From JBOGXA01 sp050694175 (lineage in GTDB: Bacteria; Actinomycetota; CADDZG01; WHSQ01), in the NCBI GenBank assembly GCA_050694175.1, contig JBOGXA010000017.1:27641-91640 (forward strand): a stretch of DNA of 64,000 bases. Reading direction: 5' to 3'. Shown piece by piece: positions 26,128 through 34,833 of the stretch; position 1 is the stretch's first letter, and each line of letters opens with the position of its first letter. The position numbers and the translations under genes were made by a program. A model generated the notes under the pieces. It saw nothing but the letters and a program-made list of their open reading frames with translations. It had not been told where the DNA came from and did no database searches.

Positions 26128-26219
26128 GCCGCGGGGGGGTGAACCTTTGCGCGTCCCCCTTTCCTTATTCCTTGGGGGGACTAACCTTGCCCCATCGTCG
26201 GTTGTGACCTAAGGATCAA

Positions 26220-26927
26220 ATGGCGACCCCCCTCACTCGATTCATACGGGAGCAGCGGAGCAAGCAAGTGCTGGCTCTGATCGACGCGCACCTCGACGAG
26301 GGCGAGGAGGTCGTGCGCTGGTGTCGAGTCAAGGATCCCCGCACCAAGGACAGGGGCTTCGTGTACCTAACCAGGGCTCGTTTCATCGTCGACTGGGGTG
26401 ACGATCGGGCTCCCGGCTCGACCCGGTGGAGTGAGATTGCGGCGTGGGGAGTCAAGTCGGACACGCATGAAGGGCCCATCGTCGGAGTTGAGGATGCGAA
26501 CGGCGCCCGATTCCTGCAGCTGCCCATCGTGTCGTCGGGGTCGGTGATCCGGGTAACCGATTTTCTGCGGAGGTGGGGTGACCTGGCTCCCGACGGCGCC
26601 AGCCGAAGCATCGACGGTCGCGATCTCGGCGTTTTCCACGGGCCCGAGTCCGCGGTGGACGTGGCCGGGCCGCGGGCAAACCTGGTGCGTCGCGTCCTTT
26701 ATACGATCCTCGGCGTCCTGCTCATCATTGCGGCCATGCTCATCGGGTGGTTGCCGGGCCCAGGCGGCATTTTCCTTGCCATCGCTGGGCTGTGGGTGCT
26801 GGCCAAGGAGTATGACTGGGCCGAGGACGCGCTCGACTGGATGAAGGATAAGTACCGGGAAGCTAAGCACCGAATCGCGGAACGCAGGGCGAGGAAGAGG
26901 GAGCGTAGGGCCGGGAAGGGCGCGTGA
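26220..26927 (+). CDS. PGPGW-family membrane protein with PH-like N-terminal domain
   Basis: A 235-residue protein. The first 150 residues look soluble and beta-rich (VVRWCRVKDPRTKDRGFVYL, FIVDWGDDRAPGSTRWSEIA), perhaps a PH-like fold. Residues about 165-205 contain one or two membrane helices with LPGPGGIFLAIAGLWVLAKE, the PGPG(W) signature of a small actinobacterial membrane family. It ends in a basic, charged helix with many K, R and E residues. The function of PGPGW proteins is unknown. ATG 26220 has AAGGA four bases upstream. The stop TGA overlaps the GTG of tadA by 4 bases, so the two are coupled. Confidence 0.68.
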   Translation: MATPLTRFIREQRSKQVLALIDAHLDEGEEVVRWCRVKDPRTKDRGFVYLTRARFIVDWGDDRAPGSTRWSEIAAWGVKSDTHEGPIVGVEDANGARFLQLPIVSSGSVIRVTDFLRRWGDLAPDGASRSIDGRDLGVFHGPESAVDVAGPRANLVRRVLYTILGVLLIIAAMLIGWLPGPGGIFLAIAGLWVLAKEYDWAEDALDWMKDKYREAKHRIAERRARKRERRAGKGA

Positions 26928-27373
26928 CCGACGACGAGTTCATGCGGGCGGCGCTCGACGAGGCAGCCGGTGCCCCCGATCACGGTGACGTCCCCGTAGG
27001 TGCGGTTGTGGTGATGGGGGACCGCGTTGTCGCGTCCGCTCGCAACGAGCGCGAGCTTCGCGGGGACCCGATGGCCCACGCTGAGTTGCTGGCGTTGGGA
27101 CAGGCCGCGGCCGCGATGGGCAGCCGGCGGCTCGACGGTTCAACGTTGTATGTGAGTCTCGAACCATGTGCGATGTGTGCTGGTGCGATGGTGCTGGCTC
27201 GTGTTCGTCGTCTCGTCTACGGACCGCTCGACCCGAAGGCGGGCGCCGCGTACTCCCTCTACAACATCCCTCAGGACCCGCGTTTGAACCATTTCATCGA
27301 GATAACGAGTGGTGTTCTGGCCGACGAGTGCGCGGCCCTGTTGCGGGGGTTCTTCGAGGGCCGGCGCGTGTAG
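26924..27373 (+). CDS. tadA: tRNA-adenosine(34) deaminase
   Basis: A 149-residue zinc deaminase that converts A34 to inosine in tRNA-Arg(ACG), letting it read CGU, CGC and CGA codons. The zinc site is HAE (in GDPMAHAELLAL) and PCAMCAGA (in SLEPCAMCAGAMVLARVRRL); the glutamate of HAE is the proton shuttle. DVPVGAVVV is the typical N-terminal strand. Length matches the family. The start is GTG 26924, overlapping the upstream stop. Its usual sole substrate is encoded about 960 bases upstream. Confidence 0.93.
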   Translation: MTDDEFMRAALDEAAGAPDHGDVPVGAVVVMGDRVVASARNERELRGDPMAHAELLALGQAAAAMGSRRLDGSTLYVSLEPCAMCAGAMVLARVRRLVYGPLDPKAGAAYSLYNIPQDPRLNHFIEITSGVLADECAALLRGFFEGRRV

Positions 27374-27416
27374 GTCGCCCATATACTTCGAGACCGAGCC
27401 CGGACTAGGGCCCAGA

Positions 27417-27503
27417 GGTGGGGTACCGAAGCGGCCGAACGGGATCGCCTCGAAAGCGATTGAGGGTTCACGCCCTCCGTGGGTTCAAATCCCACCCCCA
27501 CCG
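27417..27503 (+). tRNA. tRNA-Ser (anticodon CGA)
   Basis: Acceptor GGTGGGG (27417-27423) pairs with CCCCACC (27496-27502); discriminator G. The anticodon loop CTCGAAA gives CGA. The variable arm TGAGGGTTCACGCCCTC is long, as in class II tRNAs, and GTGGG-TTCAAAT-CCCAC is the T arm. Confidence 0.96.
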
Positions 27504-27553
27504 CCGTCATCTCCGTCTCGGATCACGCCGCGACCGGCCTTTACACTGCCCCC

Positions 27554-27640
27554 GGAGACGTGCGGGAGTGGACTAACCGGCACGCCTGGAGAGCGTGTGA
27601 CCTCGTAAGAGGTCCAAGGGTTCGAATCCCTTCGTCTCCG
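27554..27640 (+). tRNA. tRNA-Ser (anticodon GGA)
   Basis: Acceptor GGAGACG (27554-27560) pairs with CGTCTCC (27633-27639); discriminator G. The anticodon loop CTGGAGA gives GGA. A long variable arm (ACCTCGTAAGAGGT) and the T arm AAGGG-TTCGAAT-CCCTT are present. Confidence 0.96.
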
Positions 27641-27851
27641 CCAGCGTGGAGGCGATCGCCGATCCCATGAGCGGTCTGCCACGGAACCGTGGCGGCGCCC
27701 AATTCGTCCGAAGGCATCGCGATACCCTGGCGTGTGGCCGTGCTGGGCGGGGGGTTCGGGGTCCCCTGTATCGGAAACCCTCGACACGCCGGGCCGATCA
27801 CCCGTCTGCGGCCGCCGAAGGACCGGGTAGCCCCCGGCAAGCAGCGTTGAT

Positions 27852-27948
27852 GGTCGGGTCCTGCGCGACCCGGAGCCGTGAACCCGGTCAGGCCCGGAAG
27901 GGAGCAGCCGTAAGCGGTGTACCGGGAGTGCCGCAGGAGCACCCGGCC
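27852..27948 (+). ncRNA. ffs: Signal recognition particle RNA, small (4.5S-type)
   Basis: The conserved domain IV core GGTCAGGCCCGGAAGGGAGC lies at 27894-27913, followed by AGCC and the return strand. The outer helix pairs GGTCGGGT (27852-27859) with ACCCGGCC (27941-27948), and CCTGCG with CGCAGG inside it. The RNA binds Ffh and targets membrane proteins. It sits before dnaX, a common actinobacterial order. The exact ends are by pairing only. Between the tRNA-Ser end (27640) and 27851 nothing else is seen. Confidence 0.93.
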
Positions 27949-27950
27949 GG

Positions 27951-27980
27951 AGCCGGCTACCGGGCAAGCACCGGCTTTTT
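27951..27980 (+). terminator. Intrinsic terminator of the SRP RNA
   Basis: AGCCGG (27951-27956) pairs with CCGGCT (27971-27976) and is followed by a run of five T at 27976-27980. Confidence 0.7.
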
Positions 27981-28106
27981 GGCGGTCCAGGACGGGGTGC
28001 ACGGCCACCTTGGATCTGGAACGCGCTCCGTCCGGTGACGGATAAGAATCGGATTGCTTCCTGTCGCTGCTCGCACGGTGATGGAGTTCTCGTCGCGGCA
28101 TCCGAA

Positions 28107-28112
28107 TAGGAT
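28107..28112 (+). promoter_or_regulatory. -10 box of dnaX (probable leaderless mRNA)
   Basis: TAGGAT fits TANNNT and ends exactly seven bases before ATG 28120, so transcription would start at or one base from the start codon. This supports ATG 28120 over the earlier in-frame starts. Confidence 0.5.
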
Positions 28113-28119
28113 GCGGTCG

Positions 28120-29823
28120 ATGGCCTACCTGTCTCTGTATCGCAAGTACCGTCCTCAGACTTTCGACGAGATCCTTGGGCAAGAACACGTTTCGAGAACC
28201 CTCGCAAACGCGATTGCCGAGGACCGGGTCGCTCATGCCTACCTCTTCACCGGACCCCGGGGCACGGGCAAGACAAGCACCGCCCGCATTCTCGCCAAGG
28301 CGCTCAACTGCGAGCAGGGGCCCACCCCCACTCCCTGCGGCAAGTGTGATTCATGCGTTGCGATCGCCGAAGGCTCGTCTCTCGACGTCATGGAGATGGA
28401 CGCGGCTTCGCACTCGAAGGTGGACGAAACGCGCGAGATCCTTGCCGGAGTCGCCCTCGCTACTGCGGGGGGGCATCGAAAGGTATACGTGATCGACGAG
28501 GTTCACATGCTGTCGACGGGCTCATTCAACGCGCTCCTAAAAACGCTCGAGGAGCCTCCCGGCCACGTCGTCTTCGTCCTGGCGACCACGGAGGCTCACA
28601 AGGTTCTTCACACGATCGTTTCGCGCACCCAGCGATTCGACTTTCGTCCGGTCCCGACGGACGTGCTCCACAAGCTGCTGGCGGAGGTGGCGGCGAAGGA
28701 AGGCATCCAGATCGAAGACGCAGCCGCCGGGGTCATCGCCCGCCACGCCGACGGCAGCGCACGGGATGCATTGTCCGTGCTGGACCAATTGTCGACCTTT
28801 CAGGGTGAAGTCACGGCCGAGGACGCCGAGCGGTTGCTCGGACAGAGGGGTGAGGATGCCTTCCTCGGTCTTTTCGACGCGATTGCCTCCGGCGACCTGG
28901 GTGGCGTTTTCTGGTCGGTGCACTCTCTTGTCGCCCAGGGAACCGACGTAAGGCAGCTAGCAATAGGTGCACTGAGCCATGCTCGGTCGCTGTTGTTGTT
29001 GCTCACGGCCCCCGATGCCCAGGACCTGCTCGACGCTTCTGCAGAGGATCGCGCCGCCCTTGCGACTCAAGCCGAGCGCTTCACCCCGGCGCGCCTTATC
29101 TCGGCGATGGATCTCATTGGGAAATCACTCACCGAGATGCGCAATGCGCCCAATCACAGGTTGCTTCTGGAGGTGGCTCTGGTGCGCGCATGCGCCCCGG
29201 AAACGGATCCTGGTGCAACCGGACTGTTAAGCCGCATCGAGCGCATCGAGCGACGCATGGGGATCGAAGCGCCGCCCTCGGAGCCCCCCCCGGAACTCCC
29301 GGCACGGCCGCAACCCCGCGTCGAGATCGCAGCGAAGCCGGCTCCCGAGCAACCGCACGAGGGCGAGAAGCGTGGTGCGACTGCGGTCGTAGCCGGACCC
29401 GAGCCGGCGCCGACCGAGGAAGATGCCGGTTCTCCGGCACCTCCGGCTGAGGTCGGCTTTGGCCACATCAAGGATGCGTGGCAGGCGACGCTCAGAGAGG
29501 TGAACAAACGCAGCAAACGCGTGGCCGCTTTCCTGAATCCGTCGCGGCCGGTGCGCTTCGAGGGGGAACAACTCGTCGTGCAGGTGCAGTCTGACTTCCA
29601 CGTCGGCGAAATGGGTGAGCCGCGCAACAGGGACATGCTGGTCGAAGCACTGCACGCGTCGCTGGGCATTCGTCCCCGACTCGCGTTTGTCATCCAGGGC
29701 GGCGAGCCGCAGCCTGTTTCCGATGAGGAGGAGCACGACGTCGCGGATGCGTCCTCCGATGATCGTGATCCAGTTGAGCTCGTCAAGGAGGGCTTGGGGG
29801 CTGAGGTCGTGGAGGAGCGATGA
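28120..29823 (+). CDS. dnaX: DNA polymerase III subunit gamma/tau
   Basis: A 567-residue clamp-loader ATPase that loads the beta clamp during replication. It begins MAYLSLYRKYRPQTFDEILG, then Walker A FTGPRGTGKTSTARILAKAL, the zinc-binding CEQ-PCGKCDSC cluster, Walker B VIDEVHMLS, the SRC motif in IVSRTQRFDF and a sensor 2 region GSARDALSVLDQLS. Domain III helices run to about residue 360; a proline-rich hinge follows and then a C-terminal domain with GHIKDAWQATLREVNKRSKR. ATG 28120 is chosen because upstream codons do not match the family and a -10 box is placed for leaderless initiation. Its stop overlaps the ybaB start by 4 bases. Confidence 0.95.
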   Translation: MAYLSLYRKYRPQTFDEILGQEHVSRTLANAIAEDRVAHAYLFTGPRGTGKTSTARILAKALNCEQGPTPTPCGKCDSCVAIAEGSSLDVMEMDAASHSKVDETREILAGVALATAGGHRKVYVIDEVHMLSTGSFNALLKTLEEPPGHVVFVLATTEAHKVLHTIVSRTQRFDFRPVPTDVLHKLLAEVAAKEGIQIEDAAAGVIARHADGSARDALSVLDQLSTFQGEVTAEDAERLLGQRGEDAFLGLFDAIASGDLGGVFWSVHSLVAQGTDVRQLAIGALSHARSLLLLLTAPDAQDLLDASAEDRAALATQAERFTPARLISAMDLIGKSLTEMRNAPNHRLLLEVALVRACAPETDPGATGLLSRIERIERRMGIEAPPSEPPPELPARPQPRVEIAAKPAPEQPHEGEKRGATAVVAGPEPAPTEEDAGSPAPPAEVGFGHIKDAWQATLREVNKRSKRVAAFLNPSRPVRFEGEQLVVQVQSDFHVGEMGEPRNRDMLVEALHASLGIRPRLAFVIQGGEPQPVSDEEEHDVADASSDDRDPVELVKEGLGAEVVEER

Positions 29824-30152
29824 AAGATCTTCAGAAGATGATGAAGCAGGCCCAGAAGATGGCCGCTGACATGCAGAAGGCCCAGGAGGAGATCGCCGAC
29901 GCGGAGGTTGAGGGCTCGGCGGGCGGAGGCGCCGTCGTCGTCGTTGCCACCGGAGACTTCCGCATCGTCCGGGTGAAGATCGATCGGGACGTGTTCGACG
30001 GCGCGCCCGACGACGACGATGTGGAGATGCTCGCCGACACCGTGACCGCAGCCGTGAACGAAGCCCTCGACAAGGCGCGCGACCTGCAGGCCGAAACGAT
30101 GGGCCCCCTTGCCGGCGGGATGGGCGGCCTCGGCCTCCCCGGGCCTGCGTGA
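29820..30152 (+). CDS. ybaB: YbaB/EbfC-family nucleoid-associated protein
   Basis: A 110-residue DNA-binding protein. It opens with an amphipathic helix MKDLQKMMKQAQKMAADMQK, then GSAGGGAVVVVATGDFRIVR, DRDVFDGAPDDDDVEMLADT and a helical VTAAVNEALDKARDLQ before a Gly/Leu tail. The fold forms a dimer with tweezer-like arms that bind DNA without strong specificity. The order dnaX-ybaB-recR is one of the most conserved in bacteria. ATG 29820 overlaps the dnaX stop as ATGA, with GAGGAG just upstream. Confidence 0.93.
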   Translation: MKDLQKMMKQAQKMAADMQKAQEEIADAEVEGSAGGGAVVVVATGDFRIVRVKIDRDVFDGAPDDDDVEMLADTVTAAVNEALDKARDLQAETMGPLAGGMGGLGLPGPA

Positions 30153-30177
30153 GGCTTGCTGTGGATGAGGGAGTGAC

Positions 30178-30792
30178 TTGTACGCGGGCCCCGTTCAGGA
30201 ACTGATCGACTCGCTCGCTCGCCTTCCCGGCATTGGCCCGAAGAGCGCGCAGCGCGTGGCCTTTCATCTGCTCAAGGCGACACCGGACGAAGCCAAGCGC
30301 CTGGCGCAAGCGATCGTCGAGGCGAAGGACAAGGTGCGCTTCTGCACCGTCTGTTTCAACGTCTCGGATCAAGAGCTGTGTGAGTACTGCCGCGACCCGC
30401 GCCGTGACCGCTCGATGGTTTGTGTGGTGCAGGAGGCGCCGGACATCGTTGCCGTCGAACGCACCCGTGAGTACCGAGGCCTCTACCACGTCCTGCAGGG
30501 GGCGATATCTCCTATCGAAGGCATCGGACCCGACGATCTGCGAGTTGCGGAGCTGCTCAGGCGCCTCGAGCGCGGAGAGGACGGTGCGACGGAGATCACC
30601 GAGGTGATCGTGGCGACGAATCCGAACGTCGAGGGCGACGCGACCGCGATGTACCTCGCTCGATTGCTGGCGCCGCTCGGCGTCAAGGTAACGCGGCTGG
30701 CCAGTGGGATGCCGGTCGGCGGAGACCTCGAGTACGCGGATGAAGTGACCCTCGGCCGTGCTCTGGAAGGTCGGCGCCGCCTGGAGGCGTGA
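30178..30792 (+). CDS. recR: Recombination protein RecR
   Basis: A 204-residue toroidal protein that works with RecO (and RecF) to load RecA on gapped DNA. It has the helix-hairpin-helix LARLPGIGPKSAQRVAFHLL, a four-cysteine zinc finger (FCTVCFNVSDQELCEYCRDP), the Toprim domain with VVQEAPDIVAVERTREYRG and TNPNVEGDATAMYLARLLAP, and the C-terminal VTRLASGMPVGGDLEYADE. The start is TTG 30178, after GGGAG, which gives YAGPVQELIDSLARLPG as in relatives. It converges on the glycosyltransferase gene with only four bases between stops. Confidence 0.96.
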   Translation: MYAGPVQELIDSLARLPGIGPKSAQRVAFHLLKATPDEAKRLAQAIVEAKDKVRFCTVCFNVSDQELCEYCRDPRRDRSMVCVVQEAPDIVAVERTREYRGLYHVLQGAISPIEGIGPDDLRVAELLRRLERGEDGATEITEVIVATNPNVEGDATAMYLARLLAPLGVKVTRLASGMPVGGDLEYADEVTLGRALEGRRRLEA

Positions 30793-30796
30793 GCCG

Positions 30797-31630
30797 TCAG
30801 GCGGATTGGGCGCGCCGGGGGAACCGGGTGCAGTAGGAGGGGACTGAGCTCATCGGCTGAAGCTCGACTATCTCAATGGTGGTGGCCCCAGAGAGATCTG
30901 ACGCGTAGCAAGGCAGTTCGCATACCGACGATTGCTTCAGCCCGGCTCGGTCCAGCGCCACGGTCAGGATCGCGGCGGCTTGCAGGGCAAGTTTGTGCAA
31001 CGGGTGATTTCGGTGACGCAATTCGCCCAGGTTTGTTTGCGCGAGAATGCTCGCTCCGAAACGATCGATGATGTCAATAAGGAGCGCGAACTCGATACCC
31101 CATCCTGCGACAAATGGCACGGAATCGAGTAATTCGCGCCGGCCGGCGGTTGCGCCGGCAAGCGGCTGAACGACATCTGAGATGTGAGGGAAGAGGTGCG
31201 CGATAAGCGGGCGAGCCACCAACTCCGTGACCCGGCCCCCGCCGATCGGATCGTCCCCCAGCGGCCGGGAGTAGAAGCCCTTAACGAACCCGACGTCGGA
31301 GTCGGTGAGCAAGGGGCCGAGTAGGCCCGAAACGAGGTGGGAACTGAAGTTGCGGATGTCTGCATCGATCCAGCACACGATGTCGCCAGAACTTTCGAAC
31401 AGAGACTTCCACATGACGTTGCCCTTGCCGTCGCCGGCTCCCAGGTCGGGCAGGACATCGCCCACCGCGACGACTTGAGCGCCGGCGCGTTCCGCGGCTT
31501 CGGCCGTGCGATCCTCCGACCCGTCATCAAACACAATCACTTCGTCCACGACATGGTGCGCAAAAACCAACTCGCGGACAATCGTGGCGACCGCATTGCC
31601 GACGGTTGCCTCCTCATTGCGCGCCGGCAA
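30797..31630 (-). CDS. GpgS-like family 2 glycosyltransferase (glucosyl-3-phosphoglycerate synthase type)
   Basis: At least 277 residues. The blocks match actinobacterial glucosyl-3-phosphoglycerate synthase, which moves glucose from a nucleotide sugar to 3-phosphoglycerate at the start of methylglucose lipopolysaccharide or glucosylglycerate synthesis: VDEVIVFDDGSEDRTAEAA, GKGNVMWKSLFESSGDIVCW, IDADIRNFSSHLVSGLLGPL (D-x-D metal site), VKGFYSRPLG, GGRVTELVARPL, VQPLAGATAGRRELLDSVP and NLGELRHRNHPLHKLALQA. TTG 31630 is the first usable start, yet it removes the first strand. The frame upstream reads LRPPHDHRDFPLGRLAAAKR and SVSVCLPARNEE, also family-like, up to a stop at 31733, with no ATG, GTG or TTG. 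A true start or a base there is therefore missing. Confidence 0.78.
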   Translation of the reverse strand: MPARNEEATVGNAVATIVRELVFAHHVVDEVIVFDDGSEDRTAEAAERAGAQVVAVGDVLPDLGAGDGKGNVMWKSLFESSGDIVCWIDADIRNFSSHLVSGLLGPLLTDSDVGFVKGFYSRPLGDDPIGGGRVTELVARPLIAHLFPHISDVVQPLAGATAGRRELLDSVPFVAGWGIEFALLIDIIDRFGASILAQTNLGELRHRNHPLHKLALQAAAILTVALDRAGLKQSSVCELPCYASDLSGATTIEIVELQPMSSVPSYCTRFPRRAQSA

Positions 31631-31835
31631 ACAAACCGAGACCGAAGCCCCAGTCCTTCGCTTGGCAGCTGCAAGCCGGCCAAGGGGGAAGTCACGATGA
31701 TCGTGGGGCGGTCTAAGCGAGGCCGCCTCCTCTCATCGACGTGGCCATATCGCCCGAGGCTAAGGAGTGTTTGTGAACCGACCGCAAGGTCTGCTCGTCG
31801 CGATTGTGAACACGGCGGGTTCAGCCTTTACCCGC

Positions 31836-31841
31836 TAACGT
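31836..31841 (+). promoter_or_regulatory. -10 box of lysC (probable leaderless mRNA)
   Basis: TAACGT fits TANNNT and is separated from ATG 31849 by exactly seven bases (AGCGCCA). No Shine-Dalgarno motif is seen, so the mRNA likely begins at the start codon. Confidence 0.55.
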
Positions 31842-31848
31842 AGCGCCA

Positions 31849-33152
<1,304 letters not shown>

Positions 33153-33156
<4 letters not shown>

Positions 33157-34208
33157 GGTTAGCCGTCGTCGGTGCGACCGGCGCGGTGGGCACCGCGATC
33201 CTGGGCATCCTCGAGGAGCGACGACTCGCCATCGATGAGCTACGGCCCGTCGCATCGGCTCGGTCCGCCGGCCGCAAGCTGACCTTTAGGCGGGAGATGG
33301 TCGAGGTGCTCGAGATCGCGCCGGAGGTATTCGACGACGTCGACGTCGCCCTCTTCGATGTTCCGGACGAGATCTCAACACAGTGGGTGCCGGTGGCCGC
33401 GGGCCGCGGTGCTGTGGTCATCGACAACTCGGCGGCGTGGCGCATGAACGCGCAAGTACCTCTCGTCGTGCCGGAGGTAAATCCCCAGGATGCAGACGAT
33501 CGCCCACTCGGGATCATCGCCAGCCCCAACTGCACGATGCTCGCCCTGGTGCTCCCGCTTGCGGTGCTCCATCGACGAGGACGCGTGAAGCGTGTGATCG
33601 CGTCCTCGTATCAGTCGGCATCGGGTGCGGGCAAGCCGGGGGTCGATGAGCTCTGGGATCAGATCCAGCGCGCGGCTAAGGATCCCGAGACGGTAACGCG
33701 TGGCGCGGCCCGCGACGTACTCGATGCGGGGACCACCTTCTCCCACCCACTGGCGATGAACGTGATTCCCCGGGTGGGCTCGGCGAGGGACGACGGATAC
33801 ACGGGCGAAGAAGCCAAGGTCGCAGAAGAAACGCGCAAGGTCCTGGGCCTACCCGGACTGGCGTTCACGGCGACCTGTGTGCGCGTGCCGACCATGGTGG
33901 GCCACGGCGTCGCGGTGCACGCCGAGTTCGAGGAACCCATCGCCGCCGACGAGGCGCGCTCTCTTCTGAAGGCTGCTCCGGGTATTGAGGTCGTCGACGA
34001 CCCCGGAAAGGGCGTCTACCCGACACCGCTCGAGGCGGCCGGCCGGGATCCCTGCTACGTGGGTCGCATCCGTCGGGATCCGACCGACGCTCGCGCCCTG
34101 GAGTGGTTCTGCGTCGCCGACAACCTCCGAAAGGGGGCCGCTTTGAACACGGTTCAGATTGCCGAGCTGGTGCTGGGCCCCCGGCGCGGCCCCGACGGGC
34201 AGGCTTAA
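33153..34208 (+). CDS. asd: Aspartate-semialdehyde dehydrogenase
   Basis: A 351-residue NADPH enzyme that reduces aspartyl phosphate, the LysC product, to aspartate semialdehyde. It has the nucleotide-binding start LAVVGATGAVGTAILGILEE, VVIDNSAAWRMNAQVPLVVP, the catalytic cysteine in GIIASPNCTMLALVLPLA, YQSASGAGKPGVDEL and a late histidine in VPTMVGHGVAVHAEFE. ATG 33153 overlaps the lysC stop (ATGA), so the pair is translationally coupled. No terminator with a T-run follows; 34209 on is non-coding. Confidence 0.95.
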
Positions 34209-34488
34209 CAAGCCCCCGTTTGTCATCTTCCCCCGGCTCGGAGAGCATCATGCGGCATGCGTAGCTCAAGCGCCCACGGAGCCCGCCTTCGGAATGTTGG
34301 GTTACAACTACGTGCTTCGAGAATCAGGTGTTCGGTTGTGATGGCGAACTCGAACGCCATCGATCGGCCACCGTCCACAGGTCACCCGTCTCGGAGTCAA
34401 GGCGGTGCCCCGCCGGGTGAGCCCTTCCATACGTTCCTGACGAAGGGCCGCAGCTAACGCGGATCCCCTCAGCCGCCGGCCGCTGTGG
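34209..34488 (+). other. Non-coding gap with a possible folded RNA at 34382-34447
   Basis: No convincing gene on either strand. At 34382-34420 TCACCC faces GGGTGA around an inner GGCGG/CCGCC hairpin, and right after it CCCTTC (34422-34427) faces GAAGGG (34442-34447). The three helices follow each other without a coding frame, so a small structured RNA or a leader is possible. It matches no riboswitch or RNA family that I know. The strand is unknown. Confidence 0.35.
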
Positions 34489-34562
34489 TCGGGAAGGCGG
34501 GATTTGAACCCGCGACCTCAGCGTCCCGAACGCTGCGCGCTGCCAAACTGCGCCACTTCCCG
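34489..34562 (-). tRNA. tRNA-Pro (anticodon CGG)
   Basis: Read on the minus strand: acceptor CGGGAAG (34562-34556) pairs with CTTCCCG (34496-34490), discriminator A. The anticodon loop TTCGGGA gives CGG; the T arm is GCGGG-TTCAAAT-CCCGC. No CCA is encoded. Confidence 0.95.
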
Positions 34563-34627
34563 AGGAATCGGTACCCAAGCATACGGGACGCCGAGGGGCC
34601 ACCGGGGCGAGGTGAGCGGCCGCGTGA

Positions 34628-34670
34628 GTGAGCATCTGAGCGGGCTATACGGAACCTCAGGGACACTCGG
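34628..34670 (-). repeat. Dispersed 43-bp repeat, copy 1
   Basis: On the minus strand it reads CCGAGTGTCCCT, then TATAGCCCGCTCAGATGC and TCAC. It equals the copy at 46748 at 39 of 43 positions. It lies between tRNA-Pro (66 bases away) and the pstS promoter; the RegX3-type box starts 16 bases to its right. Confidence 0.85.
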
Positions 34671-34685
34671 CCCCGGGCGAAACCT

Positions 34686-34707
34686 GTTCATTTCGTGTTC
34701 ATGAACA
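34686..34707 (+). promoter_or_regulatory. RegX3/PhoP-type box upstream of pstS
   Basis: Two adjacent 11-bp units, GTTCATTTCGT and GTTCATGAACA, both start GTTCA, the unit structure of actinobacterial phosphate (PHO) boxes. TAGCTT at 34735-34740 may be the -10 box, which places the two units just upstream of -35. Confidence 0.7.
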
Positions 34708-34833
34708 GGATGCCGGTCTGCAACCTGGCGTTGCTAGCTTGCGCGCGACCGCAGGGCAGGGGTCGCATGGATGCCTGCGGGCTGGAGGGGTCGAGGAATG
34801 CCTCGACTGAGTGGCAAGGGAGGAAACAAACAC

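Noticed and set aside
29227..30489. 420-codon minus-strand frame over dnaX, ybaB and recR
   Set aside because: Three well-supported genes lie on the plus strand; the frame has no domain and is a GC artefact.
34324..34635. Minus-strand frames of about 100 codons over tRNA-Pro
   Set aside because: Runs through a tRNA and a structured gap, and shows no family features.
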